Shown here in pieces: positions 1 through 11,942 of a stretch of 64,000 nucleotides of DNA. The notes beneath the pieces were generated by a model. That model did no database searches. It was not told the origin of the DNA and worked only from the letters and a program-made list of their open reading frames with translations. This DNA is from Copromyces sp. CBS 386.78 (taxonomy: Eukaryota > Ascomycota > Sordariomycetes > Sordariales > Sordariaceae): assembly GCA_030685235.1 (NCBI GenBank), contig MU839087.1, positions 310,001 through 374,000 of the forward strand. The letters are read 5' to 3'. Positions within the stretch are counted from its first letter, which is position 1. Each line of letters starts with the position of its first letter. The translations under genes were made by a program, and so were the position numbers.

Positions 1-2268
1 AATACGCCTGTCGACGCCAGCGTACTGCACATGAAGATGAGCCGACGATCTCGGCGGGTGGCGTTTTGCTGACCTAGGAATTTTCGATGTCGATGATGAT
101 GAACCAGACAGATTGACGCTGTAAGTCCTCCTGACAGAACTTCTCAGAAATAAGTTGATAAGATCTCACCAAACCGTCCGTCCTAATATCCTGACCAGCA
201 AACGTGCGTGTGTAACACGTGGCAGTCAACTCGGATCCAGGCCCGTGGTGTAATCTATCCGGATCCGTATTCTCGGATCCGGGCCATGTTTCAATTTGAC
301 TGGAAACCACCGAGACACGAACATTTCTGCCATACTGCTTTCGCTAGAAATTGAAGTTTTTCGTTTTCGTTCTGGAATCGCTTTGGCTTGTATAACCAAG
401 TCGCCCAACACAGCCGTATCGATGGACGAAAAGGGAAATGTGAGCCGCAAGCGACAGCTTTGTGAGTTTGTACCAAGTGCGAAAACGGTGTGGAATTTTT
501 TGCTCGGTATCGGTTTCGTATTCGCTTTGTGAGACCTGGAGGATTCCTGATAGGCTAATGAAGTTTGGTGGAGGCGACAAGCTGATCATGGACGCACTGT
601 GGATTTTGAAGATTTCAAAGTTGGCTCATGAAGATGGAGACTGTTGCCGCTAGGTGATAAATCATCAGGGAGAGAGAGAGAGAGAGAGTCGGTGACATAT
701 ACGCGTAAACTAGAGAATGGCATGAGTCGGTAAGCTTTTGGTCGAGATGATCTTCAACGTTCGGGAAAGGATAGAGTCCGCGCAAGAGTCCGTCAGCCCG
801 AGAATGACCCTGCGAGAACTCAGAGACTCGGTCCGTTATTAGGTACACTACACCTGTGACGCCAAGAGCTAAGCAGAAGTGGAAACTGGGGAACGAATGT
901 CACTGTCCACCGACCATCAGTGTCCATCACGGCGCGTCCGCAATTTGCGGTGCACCGGGAGATAAAACAACGGTCAGAGAGTTTATTCGGAGTTTAAAGA
1001 CGGGCAGGCCTCGCCAGAGGGTCAGGATATTGCGCCTTTCCGTCTTGTGCTTGTTTCCCCGCCAAGGTGTAACGGTGAGTCCAGACGGACAGCATTGAGC
1101 AGGATCCCGGTTTACGGAAGGGCAGTCCCAGATGCTAGATGTTCTTTCCTCGTTCCATCCATTTTGACGGTTTGTCAGAGCCTTGCGGGGTCACTGCCGG
1201 CCTGGACTCTGTGCTATAGCTTGTGAGCCTGTCACCGTCATCCATTCGATGCCTGGTGCCGGCTTTTTGTGATGATGGAAATGGAAATGGATATTGGATC
1301 CTGTCAGATAATTCCTGCGGTTTTGCGGTCAGGTTTCCGAGGAGGGCGTCGCTATCGCCCGGTTGGCGGGAATGACGGCTGTTGCTCGACTGCGGTGAAT
1401 TGGATGATGTTGCGGGTTGTGGGCTATCGGACTGGTTGTTGACCCCGAAAGTGAATCTGAGAAGAAAAAAGTGTGTTTGCGGGAGCAAGGATTCCATTGC
1501 CATCGCTGGGTGGATTGTCCAGCACGTGGGGGATCCAAGCACTGGCGGGGGGAAGTAGAGGTATACATTGTACAGTTCAATGCTAGAAAGTTTGTTAGCG
1601 CGAGACCTTCAACGTCTTTGGAGAAGGGAGAAGACAACTTGAAGGGATTCCGCAGTTCCTATTGGCCCAAATCACCAAGACCAGGCCAAGCACCAAAACC
1701 GCACCAAAACTTTGACTCCATTCCCGGCGGGCAATAATGAACCAGAGGCTTTTCAGGCCAGAAGTCCCGCCTATCCAGCCTAAAAGTGGTGAAAGTGCCC
1801 TCTGCAAGTACCACGCCAACGATTAAACCAGGGGTGATGTGTACAGTATGAAATCGAATTGTTTGTGGCTTTGTGGTTTTCCGCAGCTGTTGCCAGGTTT
1901 TCTTCCTCTCCCTCCCGTCCCTGGATTCGTTTCTTTTTCGGATAGCCCTTGATCCGATCCAACATCTGGACGCTGGAAGGGCGCAGCCAGGACGGTGAAA
2001 AGCCCGACAGCATCCATGTTCTAGATCATAACTGTCGGTGCGAACTGGTGGGCGTCCTGAGCATCTGATTGGACGAATGTGCCAACCGCCAAGAGCTCCG
2101 GTAATCAAATGCAGCGAGCCCAGCAACAGCCTCGAACGGACAGTGGACGCCAGGGAGCTCGCAAATGGTACGCGTATAGCGTAGGTATTCTCATTGACAC
2201 CACTGGTTCACCTCTGGAGGGACGAGGTGGGAGAAGGCCGAGTTATATGATTTCTCGGCTGTCACCCT
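1..2268. other. intergenic, no supported gene
   Basis: No convincing gene was found on either strand. Short open frames exist but have poor codon composition or no ATG. A (GA)n run lies at 669-688. BamHI-like GGATCC hexamers cluster at about 233-280, where an inverted-repeat flavour is visible but short. Confidence 0.5.
669..688. repeat. (GA)n microsatellite
   Basis: Ten consecutive GA dinucleotides in the left spacer; simple-sequence repeat with no gene attached. Confidence 0.9.
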
Positions 2269-2560
2269 ATGGACGCGCTTAGAAGCGTCTCTGCGGCACT
2301 GAGGGCTGTGGAGAACGGGCAAGCCACTTACAACAAGGGCGCAAACATTCCGCATTCGGATTCTTGGGATATCACACAGTCACCCACTCCGACTCCAACA
2401 ATATCTCGGGGATCCAAAAGTCCCCTCACCCAGTTACACTGATGCCGAGGCGGTGCGGCGCAAGGCTTCGGAGCGGAGCGCGAAACGGAGCTCGGAGCGA
2501 AACGGCATCGACGGCGTCGCCAAGGACCCCGAGATCTCTGTGACGGGAGTGGTTGAATGA
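2269..2560 (+). pseudogene. small coding-like ORF broken by one frameshift
   Basis: An ATG at 2269 opens a frame that stops at 2440-2442. A second frame, open from 2303 to the stop at 2558-2560, carries strongly coding-like codons in its last part (GC-rich third positions; residues reading TDAEAVRRKASERS). A one-base change in the G4/A4/C4 runs at 2408-2425 would join them into a product of about 96 residues. The first part is rich in Ser, Thr and Pro (TQSPTPTPT); the second is basic and then acidic. I do not recognise the family. It may be a decayed gene, a gene with an unseen intron, or a base-call error in a homopolymer. It lies upstream of, and co-oriented with, the ABC transporter. Confidence 0.35.
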
Positions 2561-4241
2561 TTTTCAGAATGAATCATCACCCGTCATTATCGATTCGCCA
2601 AGCCCGCCCCTCACAGCCGCGGCGAGCAATGAGATGAACGACAAGTAGTCGGTACATTAGCGCTGTATCTGGAAAGTGACGGTGCTTTGTTGCTTGGCCG
2701 GGCTGCTGAAGGTGATGCTTTGTCTAGTCTGGCCACCGAAACGTCATAACGAGATTGACAACATAGGTACATAACCGGTAAAATGGACGTTGGAGAATGA
2801 TCTCGATGGGCTACGTAAGGGTTCTGAAGATCACCATCAAGGATTTGCAAAGTAGCAAAGGTTGAAAGCGAGAGATAACCACGAGACAAAAGCGATGCTT
2901 GGGTACAGTTTGTGAATATGTATCGGAGGTACCTGTGAGCATGCAACATCCATTCAGTTGTGCCCGCACCCTTGAGGTTCTTGCTTCCCGACTTTCAACC
3001 CTGACTAGTCACCTAAAGTCTTCCAGCCAACCTCTAGAACAACTGGGTCCAACGCCCCGGGCCGGAGCAAGAGACCGCCGATGTATCGCTAGCATCGCCA
3101 ACTCCGTTAGTGCGCGCAATGCTTCGAGAAGTCGTGCTGCTACCTATGTACCTATTCTAGTCCTCACATGGCAACTTGTTGCTGCTGTTGCGACACCACC
3201 TCTGCAGACTCGCTTGCAGACCTCCGACTGGGAACAAGACTCCATGATGGTAGAGATGGCTAATCATGAATCATCCAGCTTTGGCTGAGCCTCTGATAAA
3301 ATGAAACGGATAGCCCAGAATGACGGTCCGAGAAGGGGACATACCCATTGGCCACCCTACCGTATACGAAGCCCTCTGATTGACGACGGGAGCGGACGGG
3401 CTCAACGGGGTCGCTGCCATTTTCGTCCATTTCTCCAGATGTCAAAACCCAAATCCCAATGCGAAAAAGGTACGGAGCACTTGTACCGGGTACGTACCGG
3501 TGGTTACAGTGCGCCGCCAAAGTGGAGGTACCCAAGACTCCCGGACGGGGGATGGAAGGCTCCCGTCGTCTCCAACAAGGAGTGGCCGGCTCCACTCTTC
3601 TCAGAGTCTCGGAGGCTGCGAGGACCCCGTCCCCCTTTCGCAAACCACAGGCTTTTCGCACTCGTCCTGCGGCCCGGCGACATTTTACACGTACTTGTTG
3701 CCTCTGATCTCCGTACCTGATAAGATCTCGGACTCTTCTTTCTCGCCAGCAGATCCTCTCATCCCCCACCAGGTGTCGTGTCGACGGTGTCGTCCCTTTT
3801 TTCGGTCTTGAGGTTCCGTCCGATTTGTACGGAGTACGTACTGTTTCTATCGCTACTTATACAGCAATAGAGATCAGTGCTTACCTCAGCCTAACCCTCC
3901 ACTCGCTACACACACACACACCTTCCTCTTCCTTCTTTCTCTCTCTCTGGTTTAGTCGACAATTGCGACTCTTCTTGCTTGCATACATATAATATCTTGA
4001 CTCCCCTCTCTGCCTGTAAGTCGCTTTTCACATTCAGTCTCAACGAACTCTGTTCGGACGAACCCCCCCACCCACCCCAACCCACCTACTCCGACATACA
4101 TCGTGATAGGGCACGGACCGACACTTACACCAAGATCCTCGGGTTTAGGGCAGAATCTTAATATCACCTCATCATCGACTTATACACCAAGCTAATTGTA
4201 ATTGGGGAGCAAGTTCTTCGGACGAAACGAATCACTCAGAA
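2561..4241 (+). promoter_or_regulatory. upstream region of the ABC transporter gene
   Basis: About 1.7 kb without a supported gene precedes the drug-transporter start codon and probably holds its promoter and leader. GTACC/GGTAC-type palindromes cluster at about 3473-3530, and a GTACGGAGTACGTAC motif lies at about 3828-3841. A CTTATAC element at about 3854 could be TATA-like. A GTAAGT at about 4016 could be the donor of a leader intron, but no acceptor is clear. The assignment as promoter is inferred from position. Confidence 0.45.
3909..3950 (+). promoter_or_regulatory. CA/CT-rich leader tract
   Basis: A short (CA)n run followed by a pyrimidine-rich CT tract about 290 bp before the start codon. 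Such tracts commonly mark transcription start regions of strongly expressed filamentous-fungal genes. The role here is inferred. Confidence 0.45.
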
Positions 4242-7200
4242 ATGTCCTTCATGGGCACTGGTTCCTTCGGGAACTACGACCACACAGCCCAGTCTTCTGG
4301 AGCACCTCTTGGACGCCGACAGACAAACGACTTTGAGGAGGAAACTGTCGCCGCCAACCCTGCCGGACCTACTCATCCTGAGCCGAGCTCTTCGCATTCT
4401 CACAACGATCAAATGACGGGAACACGGGCCACTTCCATGACCGAGGTTGACGAGAACACCACTCGTCCTGTGAAGGAGAAGGACGGCCACCATGCCAACG
4501 ACAGCGACAGCACCAGCGAGGACGATGAGGACCGCATCGAGGAGAACCGCCGCGCAAGCCAAGTCCTCGCCCTGGCACGAAAGTACACCTCGCAGTCTCA
4601 GGCCGCCGTTCCCAATGGAAAGAGTGTCTTTCAGGTCGACGATGAAAACTCACCACTCAACCCCAATGGTCCCAACTTCAACTCTCGTGCTTGGGCCAAG
4701 GCCATCGTTCAGCAGGTCAATGGCGAGGGTCACCAGTTCCGTACCACCGGTGTCGCTTTCCAGAACATGAACGTTTTCGGTTTCGGCTCTGCCACGGATT
4801 ACCAGAAGGATGTTCTCAACGTTGGTCTCCAAGTCATCAGCCAGGTCCGCAACCTCATTGGCATGGGCCGACAGCGCCGCATCGACATTCTCCGCGACTT
4901 CGATGGTGTTGTGCGCAAGGGTGAGATGTTGATTGTTTTGGGTCCTCCTGGTTCCGGCTGCACAACCTTCCTCAAGACTATTGCCGGCGAGCACGATGGT
5001 ATCTTCGTTGACGACCAGTCCTACTTCAACTATCAGGGTACGTTGTGGATCGAAATGACACCTTTTTTCCATGATTCGATTTTGCTAACATTCATTTAGG
5101 TATGACTGCCAAGGAAATCCACACCGCCCATCGTGGTGAGGCCATCTACTCTGCCGAAGTCGATACCCATTTCCCCCAGTTGACAGTGGGTGAGACTTTG
5201 ACCTTCGCGGCTCGCGCCCGTGCTCCTCGTCATGTCCCCGACGGCATCACCAAGACCATGTTCTCCAACCATCTCCGAGACGTCGTCATGGCCATGTTTG
5301 GCATCAGCCACACCGTCAACACTCGGGTTGGTAACGAGTATATCCGTGGTGTTTCGGGTGGTGAGAGAAAGCGTGTCTCCATTGCCGAGGCCGCTCTCTC
5401 TGGCGCTCCCCTCCAGTGCTGGGATAACAGTACCAGAGGTCTCGACAGTGCCAACGCCATCGAGTTCGTCAAGACCCTTAGGTTGCAGACTGAGCTTTTC
5501 GGAAGCACTGCCTGCGTGTCCATTTACCAGGCCCCTCAGAGCGCTTACGACCTCTTCGACAAGGCTGCTGTCTTGTATGAGGGTCGCCAGATCTTCTTCG
5601 GCCGTGCCGACGAAGCCAAGCAGTACTTCGTCAACCTGGGTTTCGAATGCCCTGCTCGCCAGACCACACCCGATTTCTTGACCTCCATGACCAGTCCCAC
5701 AGAGCGTATTGTTCGCCCCGGCTTTGAGGGCAAGGCTCCTCGTACACCCGACGAGTTTGCCGCTGCTTGGAAGAACAGTGCCGAGTACAAGTCGCTTCAG
5801 GCTGAGATCGAAGAGTACAAGAAGGAGCACCCCATCAACGGTCCTGATGCTGAGGCTTTCCGCGCCTCCAAGAAGGCCCAGCAGGCCAAGGGTCAGCGCG
5901 CCAAGTCTCCCCTTACCCTCTCCTACGTGGAGCAGGTTCAGCTGTGCTTGTGGCGAGGATGGCGACGCTTGATAGGAGATCCCAGTATCACAATGGGCTC
6001 TCTTGTCGGTAACTTCATCATGGCCCTCATCGTCTCCAGTGTCTTCTACAACATGCAGAATACCACCGACAGTTTCTACCAGCGTGGCGCTCTTCTTTTC
6101 TTCGCCATTCTCATGAACGCTTTCTCTTCGGCCCTCGAAATTCTGACCCTCTACGCTCAACGTCCCATTGTCGAAAAGCACGCCCGTTATGCTTTCTACC
6201 ACCCGTCCGCTGAAGCTTTCGCTTCCATGCTCGTCGATATGCCCTACAAGCTCGCCAACTCCGTCACCTTCAACGTTACGCTGTACTTCATGACGAATCT
6301 GCGCCGAGAACCGGGACCGTTCTTCTTCTTCCTGCTCATCTCCTTCGTCACTGTTCTCGTCATGTCGATGATTTTCCGTACCATCGCCAGTTCTTCGCGT
6401 ACGCTGTCTCAGGCCATGGTGCCCGCTGCCATCGTCATTCTTGCGCTCGTCATCTTCACCGGTTTTGCTATTCCCACCGACTACATGCTTGGCTGGTGCC
6501 GCTGGATCAACTACATTGATCCTATCGCCTATGCCTTCGAGGCGTTGATGCTGAACGAGTTCATTGGACGCAAGTTTTCTTGCACTGCCTATGTTCCTAG
6601 CCCGCAGATACCCTCGTATGCCAATGTCGGTAGCTTGAACCGCGTCTGCTCAGCCGTTGGTTCCGTTGTTGGCCAGGACTACGTTCTTGGTGATGACTAT
6701 CTCCGTGAGAGCTTCAAATACGTCAACAGCCACAGGTGGCGCAACTTTGGTATCATCCTCGCCTTCACCTGCTTCTTCCTCGCCACTTACATCTTTGCCG
6801 CTGAGGCTGTCTCTGCCAAGAAGAGCAAGGGTGAGGTTCTCGTCTTCCGCAGGGGTTACAAGCCCGCTTCCTTCAAGGAGAACAAGGGCGATTCCGAGTC
6901 TGGTGGCGTGGCGGTTGCCGGCAAGGGTCACGTCAGCGATGGAAACACCTCCGACAAGGAGGCCGGTTTCTTGCAGGCCCAGACTAGCGTCTTCCACTGG
7001 AACAACGTCTCTTACCATGTCCCCATCAAGAAGGAAATTCGCCAGATTCTCAACAACGTTGACGGCTGGGTTAAGCCTGGTACTTTGACTGCTCTCATGG
7101 GTGTCTCCGGTGCTGGCAAGACCACGCTTCTCGACTGTCTCGCTGATCGTATTAACGTTGGTGTCATCACTGGTGAGATGCTGGTTGATGGCAAGCCCCG

Positions 7201-9038
7201 CGACACTTCCTTCCAGCGCAAGACCGGTTACGTTCAACAGCAGGATCTCCATCTCGAAACCACCACCGTCCGTGAGGCCTTGAACTTCAGTGCCCTCCTC
7301 CGCCAGCCCGCCCACGTTTCCCGCGCCGAGAAGCTCGCTTACGTCGATGAGGTTATTAAGCTCCTCGACATGGAAGAGTACGCCGACGCTGTCATTGGTG
7401 TCCCCGGTGAAGGCTTGAACGTCGAGCAGAGGAAGCGTCTTACTATCGGTGTCGAACTTGCTGCTAAGCCTCCTCTTCTTCTCTTCGTTGACGAGCCTAC
7501 TTCTGGTCTCGACTCTCAGACTTCGTGGGCTATTCTGGACCTTCTCGAGAAGCTGACTAAGAGCGGCCAAGCTATTCTGTGCACTATCCATCAGCCCTCG
7601 GCCATGCTTTTCCAGCGCTTCGATCGTCTCCTCTTCTTGGCTAAGGGCGGTAGGACCGTTTACTTCGGCGACATCGGCAAGAACTCCAAGACCATGGCTT
7701 CCTACTTCGAGCGTCAGAGTGGTGTCAAGTGCCCTGATGATGCCAACCCCGCCGAGTGGATGCTTGAGGTTATCGGTGCTGCTCCTGGTACTCACTCCGA
7801 TATTGACTGGCACGATGCTTGGCGCTCCAGCCCCGAGTACCAGGCTGTTCAGGAGGAGTTGCAACGTCTGAAGAACAGCCCCAAGGACGAGACCGCTTTG
7901 GAAATGGATGGTGGTAGCTACCGTGAATTCGCCGCTCCGTTCTTCGCGCAGCTCAGAGAGGTTACCTACCGTGTCTTCCAGCAGTACTGGCGTACCCCGT
8001 CGTACATCTACTCCAAGGCCGCCCTCTGCATCTCCGTCTCCTTATTCATCGGTTTCGTCTTCTACAACGCCCCCAACACCATCCAGGGTCTCCAGAACCA
8101 AATGTTCGCCATCTTCAACCTGCTCACCATTTTCGGCCAGCTCGTCCAGCAGACCATGCCTCACTTCGTCGTCCAGCGTTCACTCTACGAGGTCCGTGAG
8201 CGCCCGTCCAAGGTCTACGGCTGGAAGGTCTTCATGCTCTCCCAGGTCATTGTTGAGCTTCCCTGGAACGCGCTCATGGGTGCCATCATGTACTTCTGCT
8301 GGTACTACCCTGTCGGTCTCTACCGCAACGCGCAGCCCATGGACCAAGTCACTGAGCGTGGCGGTCTGATGTTCTTGCTCCTGCTCGCCTTCATGTGGTT
8401 CACCTCTACCTTCACCGACTTTATGATTGCCGGTTTCGAGACCGCCGAGGCCGGTGGTAACATTGCCAACTTGCTCTTCACGCTCTGCTTGATCTTCTGC
8501 GGTGTCCTCGCCAGCCCCGAAACCATGCCCGGCTTCTGGATCTTCATGTACCGCGTCAGCCCCTTCACGTACCTGATCAGCGCCATGTTGTCGGTCGGGG
8601 TGGCCAACACGGACGTGCACTGCGCGGATGTCGAATTCCTCAAGTTCAAGCCCCTCAACGGCACTTGCGCTGAGTACATGGCCGACTACATCAACGCCGT
8701 CAAGGAGACTAGTGGCTCCGGTGGTTACCTGCTCGACCCGGACGCCACGGACATGTGCAGCTACTGCCCCCTTGACAAGACCAACATGTTCCTTGCTAGC
8801 GTGTCGTCCGACTATGCCGATAGGTGGCGCAACTTTGGGTATGTTTTCCTCTCTCTCTCCCTCTCCCCTTACCGTCGTCTCTTGGAAGAATAAATACTAA
8901 CATGAACCTCTCAATAGCATCCTCTTCGCCTACATCGCCTTCAACATCCTCGCCGCCCTCGCCGTCTACTGGCTCGTCCGCGTGCCCAAGAAGAATGGCA
9001 TCTTTGGCTTCCTCAAGAAGAAGCAGAAGAAGGAGTAA
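4242..9038 (+). CDS. cdr4: PDR-type ABC multidrug transporter (CDR4-like)
   Basis: ATP-driven plasma-membrane exporter of the fungal pleiotropic drug resistance group, which pumps azoles and other hydrophobic toxicants. Exons 4242-5037, 5100-8838 and 8918-9038 encode 1,551 residues, the usual full length. The order is NBD1-TMD1-NBD2-TMD2. NBD1 has the fungal degenerate Walker A (GPPGSGCTT, about residues 234-242, Cys replacing Lys), a good signature VSGGERKR (350-357) and an altered Walker B (LQCWDNS, 370-376). NBD2 has a canonical Walker A (GVSGAGKTT, 933-941), a degenerate signature (LNVEQRKR, from 1038) and Walker [12 protein letters not shown] with Asp about 1063. Hydrophobic segments follow each NBD. 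The last exon encodes the final membrane span and a Lys-rich tail. The ATG at 4242 has A at -3. The symbol follows overall resemblance to Neurospora CDR4; the exact paralogue is inference. Confidence 0.93.
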
Positions 9039-10311
9039 ATTCTTTATCCTTCCAAAACCCCAACAACAAAACATAAAACCAAAACATAGAAAGAAACTCG
9101 ATAGACCCCCCATAGTTACACCACCACTTACGAGGAGACGATTGAGGATTGGATAGTTCACACGATGATGAAGAAGTGAAGAAGGAGAGAGCGATCGTCC
9201 CGCAGATGGTCTAAGTTGATGGTTATGCATTTTTTAACGGTCGATTCTTTACGCTACACAAAACCCCCCACCCCATTTTTTTTGGATTTTTGGATCACTC
9301 AAACCTCGCGGTTGGTTAGCATTTCTCAGCGATTTGTCTTTTCAGGCTCAGCGATACTTCTCTTCTTACACTCTCAACTTGTTAGAAAAAGAGGTTGAGA
9401 CAATCTTTGTACATATCATGTAATTTGTTCGTCATATAGATGGAAAAAAGCGGGGGATAGATTTCTGGAGATGAAATAAATTTCTTAGTTTTCTTTTTGG
9501 GGAAATATCTAATAAAATTCTGGATCATCATGTACATATGACGTTGGATACGAGACGCCACGCTCGAGATAGAGAACGTACTTCTTCACTCAATCTGTTT
9601 CTGTACTGACACGAATGAAGAGAACCATACCATTATTTCACTAATTTCGAAGAATTGCCTGAGACTTGAATGGGAAAGATAAGTCGTGACGCTAAGTGCG
9701 AAATCTTGATTTATTCAGTGAAGATGAAACGTGTCCAACTCCTCAACCAGTCTGAATTAGGATATGTACGATAAAGTACCTGTCTTTTTCGGGCAATCCA
9801 TCCATGCGTATCCCGCCGAATGTTTCCTTTATGCTCAAGTCACTCTCGTGACGGAATGTGCCCATGACCCAGTGTCCAGTCCTACTCCGGCACTTATTTG
9901 CCCCGGAGAACCCTTTCTTTTCCGCTCTTATTCTTGCTCTTTCTCTTGTTGAAAATCACGATCGGTTTGTAGCCGATTTCTTTTGCTCCCGTCTTGTTTG
10001 CCTGTCTGTCTAACGCTGATGAGTTGAGTGGTAATTCCCGTGATATTACGTATGCTAACGATCCTGTCCATGGCCTACACTGCCTCCCTCCTTCCGGAAC
10101 GCCGATGCTCGTATAAAAACCGTATGCCATGTTGCATTCAACGAATATCTTCAAATTCCCAACAAAACGGCTCCCTGGCGACCGCGGCTTGATCTCGTTT
10201 AGATTTTTCAGCGAGTTTTCGGTGATGTTCGTCGGAAAATAGTCGCCGTCTCTCGTTGGTGGTGGTCGTTCCTCCTGCTTGCTATTCCTTGCACTTCAAG
10301 GTATCCACCCC
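9039..10311. other. intergenic between convergent genes
   Basis: Spacer between the 3' ends of the ABC transporter (plus) and the Ubc6-like gene (minus). It is AT-richer than the flanking exons and should contain both 3' untranslated regions. No further coding frame is supported. Confidence 0.6.
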
Positions 10312-11240
10312 TCAAGCCTCGCCAAAGATTCTCACCATCAATACGTAAAAGAAGAAAAAGCATCCCGCCAGCAGCCACTTATGCCTCGACATCCACCCCT
10401 GACCCGCATCCCTCTGCTGCATGACCGCGTCCACAACAGCGTGAGCCTGACCACCACTGGTACCGCTGCCGCCGCCGGCGATGCCCAGTTGAGGCCCGCA
10501 CGACGCCGCGTTCGACGGCTCCACCGGCCTGTTCCCCGTCGCTGGGTCAATGTTGTTTTCCTTGATCCACCTCCAGTTCTCAGCGTCCACGTCGGGCCAT
10601 TCCGACCTGAACTTGGCGCCGCCGTCGCCAGCCTTCACGTTGCCCTTCCCTGCTGCGCCGTTCGGTCGGAGATGGGATCCGCCACCTGTCGAATTCCACC
10701 ATCGCGAGCGAGCGGCGTGGAACTTGCGTTCTGTTTCGGTGGCTGAAACGGAGCCCGTCGTCATCTCTTCGGAGGTCATGAATGATAGTAGGCCGATGAG
10801 AATCGTCGAGACTTCCCAGGCGGGGTTGAAAGACTTGGGGTGGAAATCCGATATGGAGAGACATAGTCGGCTTGAGGGTGTGAAGCGGCCGGAAGGAGTG
10901 TGCATGCGGATAGCAGGAGGAGCGAAGGGGTAGTTGGGTGGAAAGATTAGGGTGCCCCAGTATTGGCCGCCGTGGTAGGGAGTGTTCTCGGGTCCTGTGA
11001 TGATGTAATGCCATCTGGAGAACTGCATGTCAGCCGCTGGCCAGATATAAGCGAGGCTGGTGGTGGTAGATGCTTACTCTAGGATGTTAGACTCGGAGGG
11101 GTGGGCAGTGATGTACGGCGGGGGGTTCTCGGTGATGGACTTGTATTCGCGCGTCAACTAGACGAGATAATTAGTTGTTGTTAACCAAGGACCGTGAAAT
11201 TTGGTGGACTTACGCGCTTGTGTGCCGCACGTGTAGCCAT
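10312..11240 (-). CDS. ubc6: ER tail-anchored ubiquitin-conjugating enzyme E2 (Ubc6-like)
   Basis: Probable E2 of ER-associated degradation, which charges ubiquitin on its active-site cysteine and hands it to membrane E3 ligases. Minus-strand exons are 11240-11214, 11157-11078 and 11014-10312, giving 269 residues. The UBC fold spans about residues 5-160. The catalytic cysteine lies in SSRLCLSISDFHP at residue 87, the position known for yeast Ubc6, and the Ubc6-type SDFHP-x-x-x-NPAW context follows it. A linker rich in Gly and Ala leads to a single C-terminal hydrophobic segment (about 245-265), typical of a tail anchor facing the cytosol. Both introns (56 and 63 nt) have standard donors and branch points. 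The gene is divergent from tob55. Confidence 0.92.
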
Positions 11241-11942
11241 GGTGAATTGCGCAGATGGCGATGTCTCGAGATGGTGTCGGTCCGCGAATGTGTGGCAAAG
11301 AATGAAAACCAAAGAATGGAATCGACCGAGGAACGAGGGGAGTCCGTCACAATGAGTGATCGAGGGTCGGCTTTCTTGCGGCTTTGAATACGGCGGAGTG
11401 ACGGGATCCGAGTCGCTGGTGGATGACGATGGTAAAGAGTCGTACGTAAAAGTTTGGAAGTGGATGGAAGGTGGAAAGTGTAGGTAGTGGGTAGGTCCAG
11501 TCAAGGTTAGCGACAGATTGTCAGCGAGCAGTGGCACGCGGGTCATAAAAGCATTGTGGACACCCGACGGCAAGCAACCTCGCAATCTCCATTTCCCAAA
11601 AACACGCTGAACCCAATCGGATCTAGCCTCCAGTAACAGTGGGTATGCCGCAATGGTGCCCTTTGTTAAAGCAGGGGGAGAGGCCCCGGGAAAGGATCTC
11701 CCACGTCCGCCTCTCACGCGGCCATCTCAAAGAAGTGCGTCAGCCACAGCGCGCCGGCAGTCCACCAGCGGCACCAGCCACACAGTTACGTAGTGACGAA
11801 TTGATGGATCCCCCGACAGCACCCGAAGCCGAATTGACTTGAAGCTGCAGTTCGGACCAAAATAATTCGGAGAGTCGAGAACATCTCGACAAGTTTACCA
11901 ACCAGTGATCGCGGAACCCACCAACCCAGGCGAGAAGCTGCA
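11241..11942. promoter_or_regulatory. shared divergent promoter, ubc6/tob55
   Basis: A 702-bp interval between the start codons of two divergently transcribed genes; both promoters must lie here. No diagnostic operator was recognised. Confidence 0.6.

Noticed and set aside
1135..1542. Minus-strand frame of up to 135 residues
   Set aside because: First ATG lies inside; composition is Ser/Pro/Gln-rich without domain or codon bias, and there are overlapping frames on the other strand.
5096..6202. Long minus-strand frames opposite the ABC transporter (also 6650-7864)
   Set aside because: Antisense shadows of a strongly codon-biased gene; no start or domain of their own.
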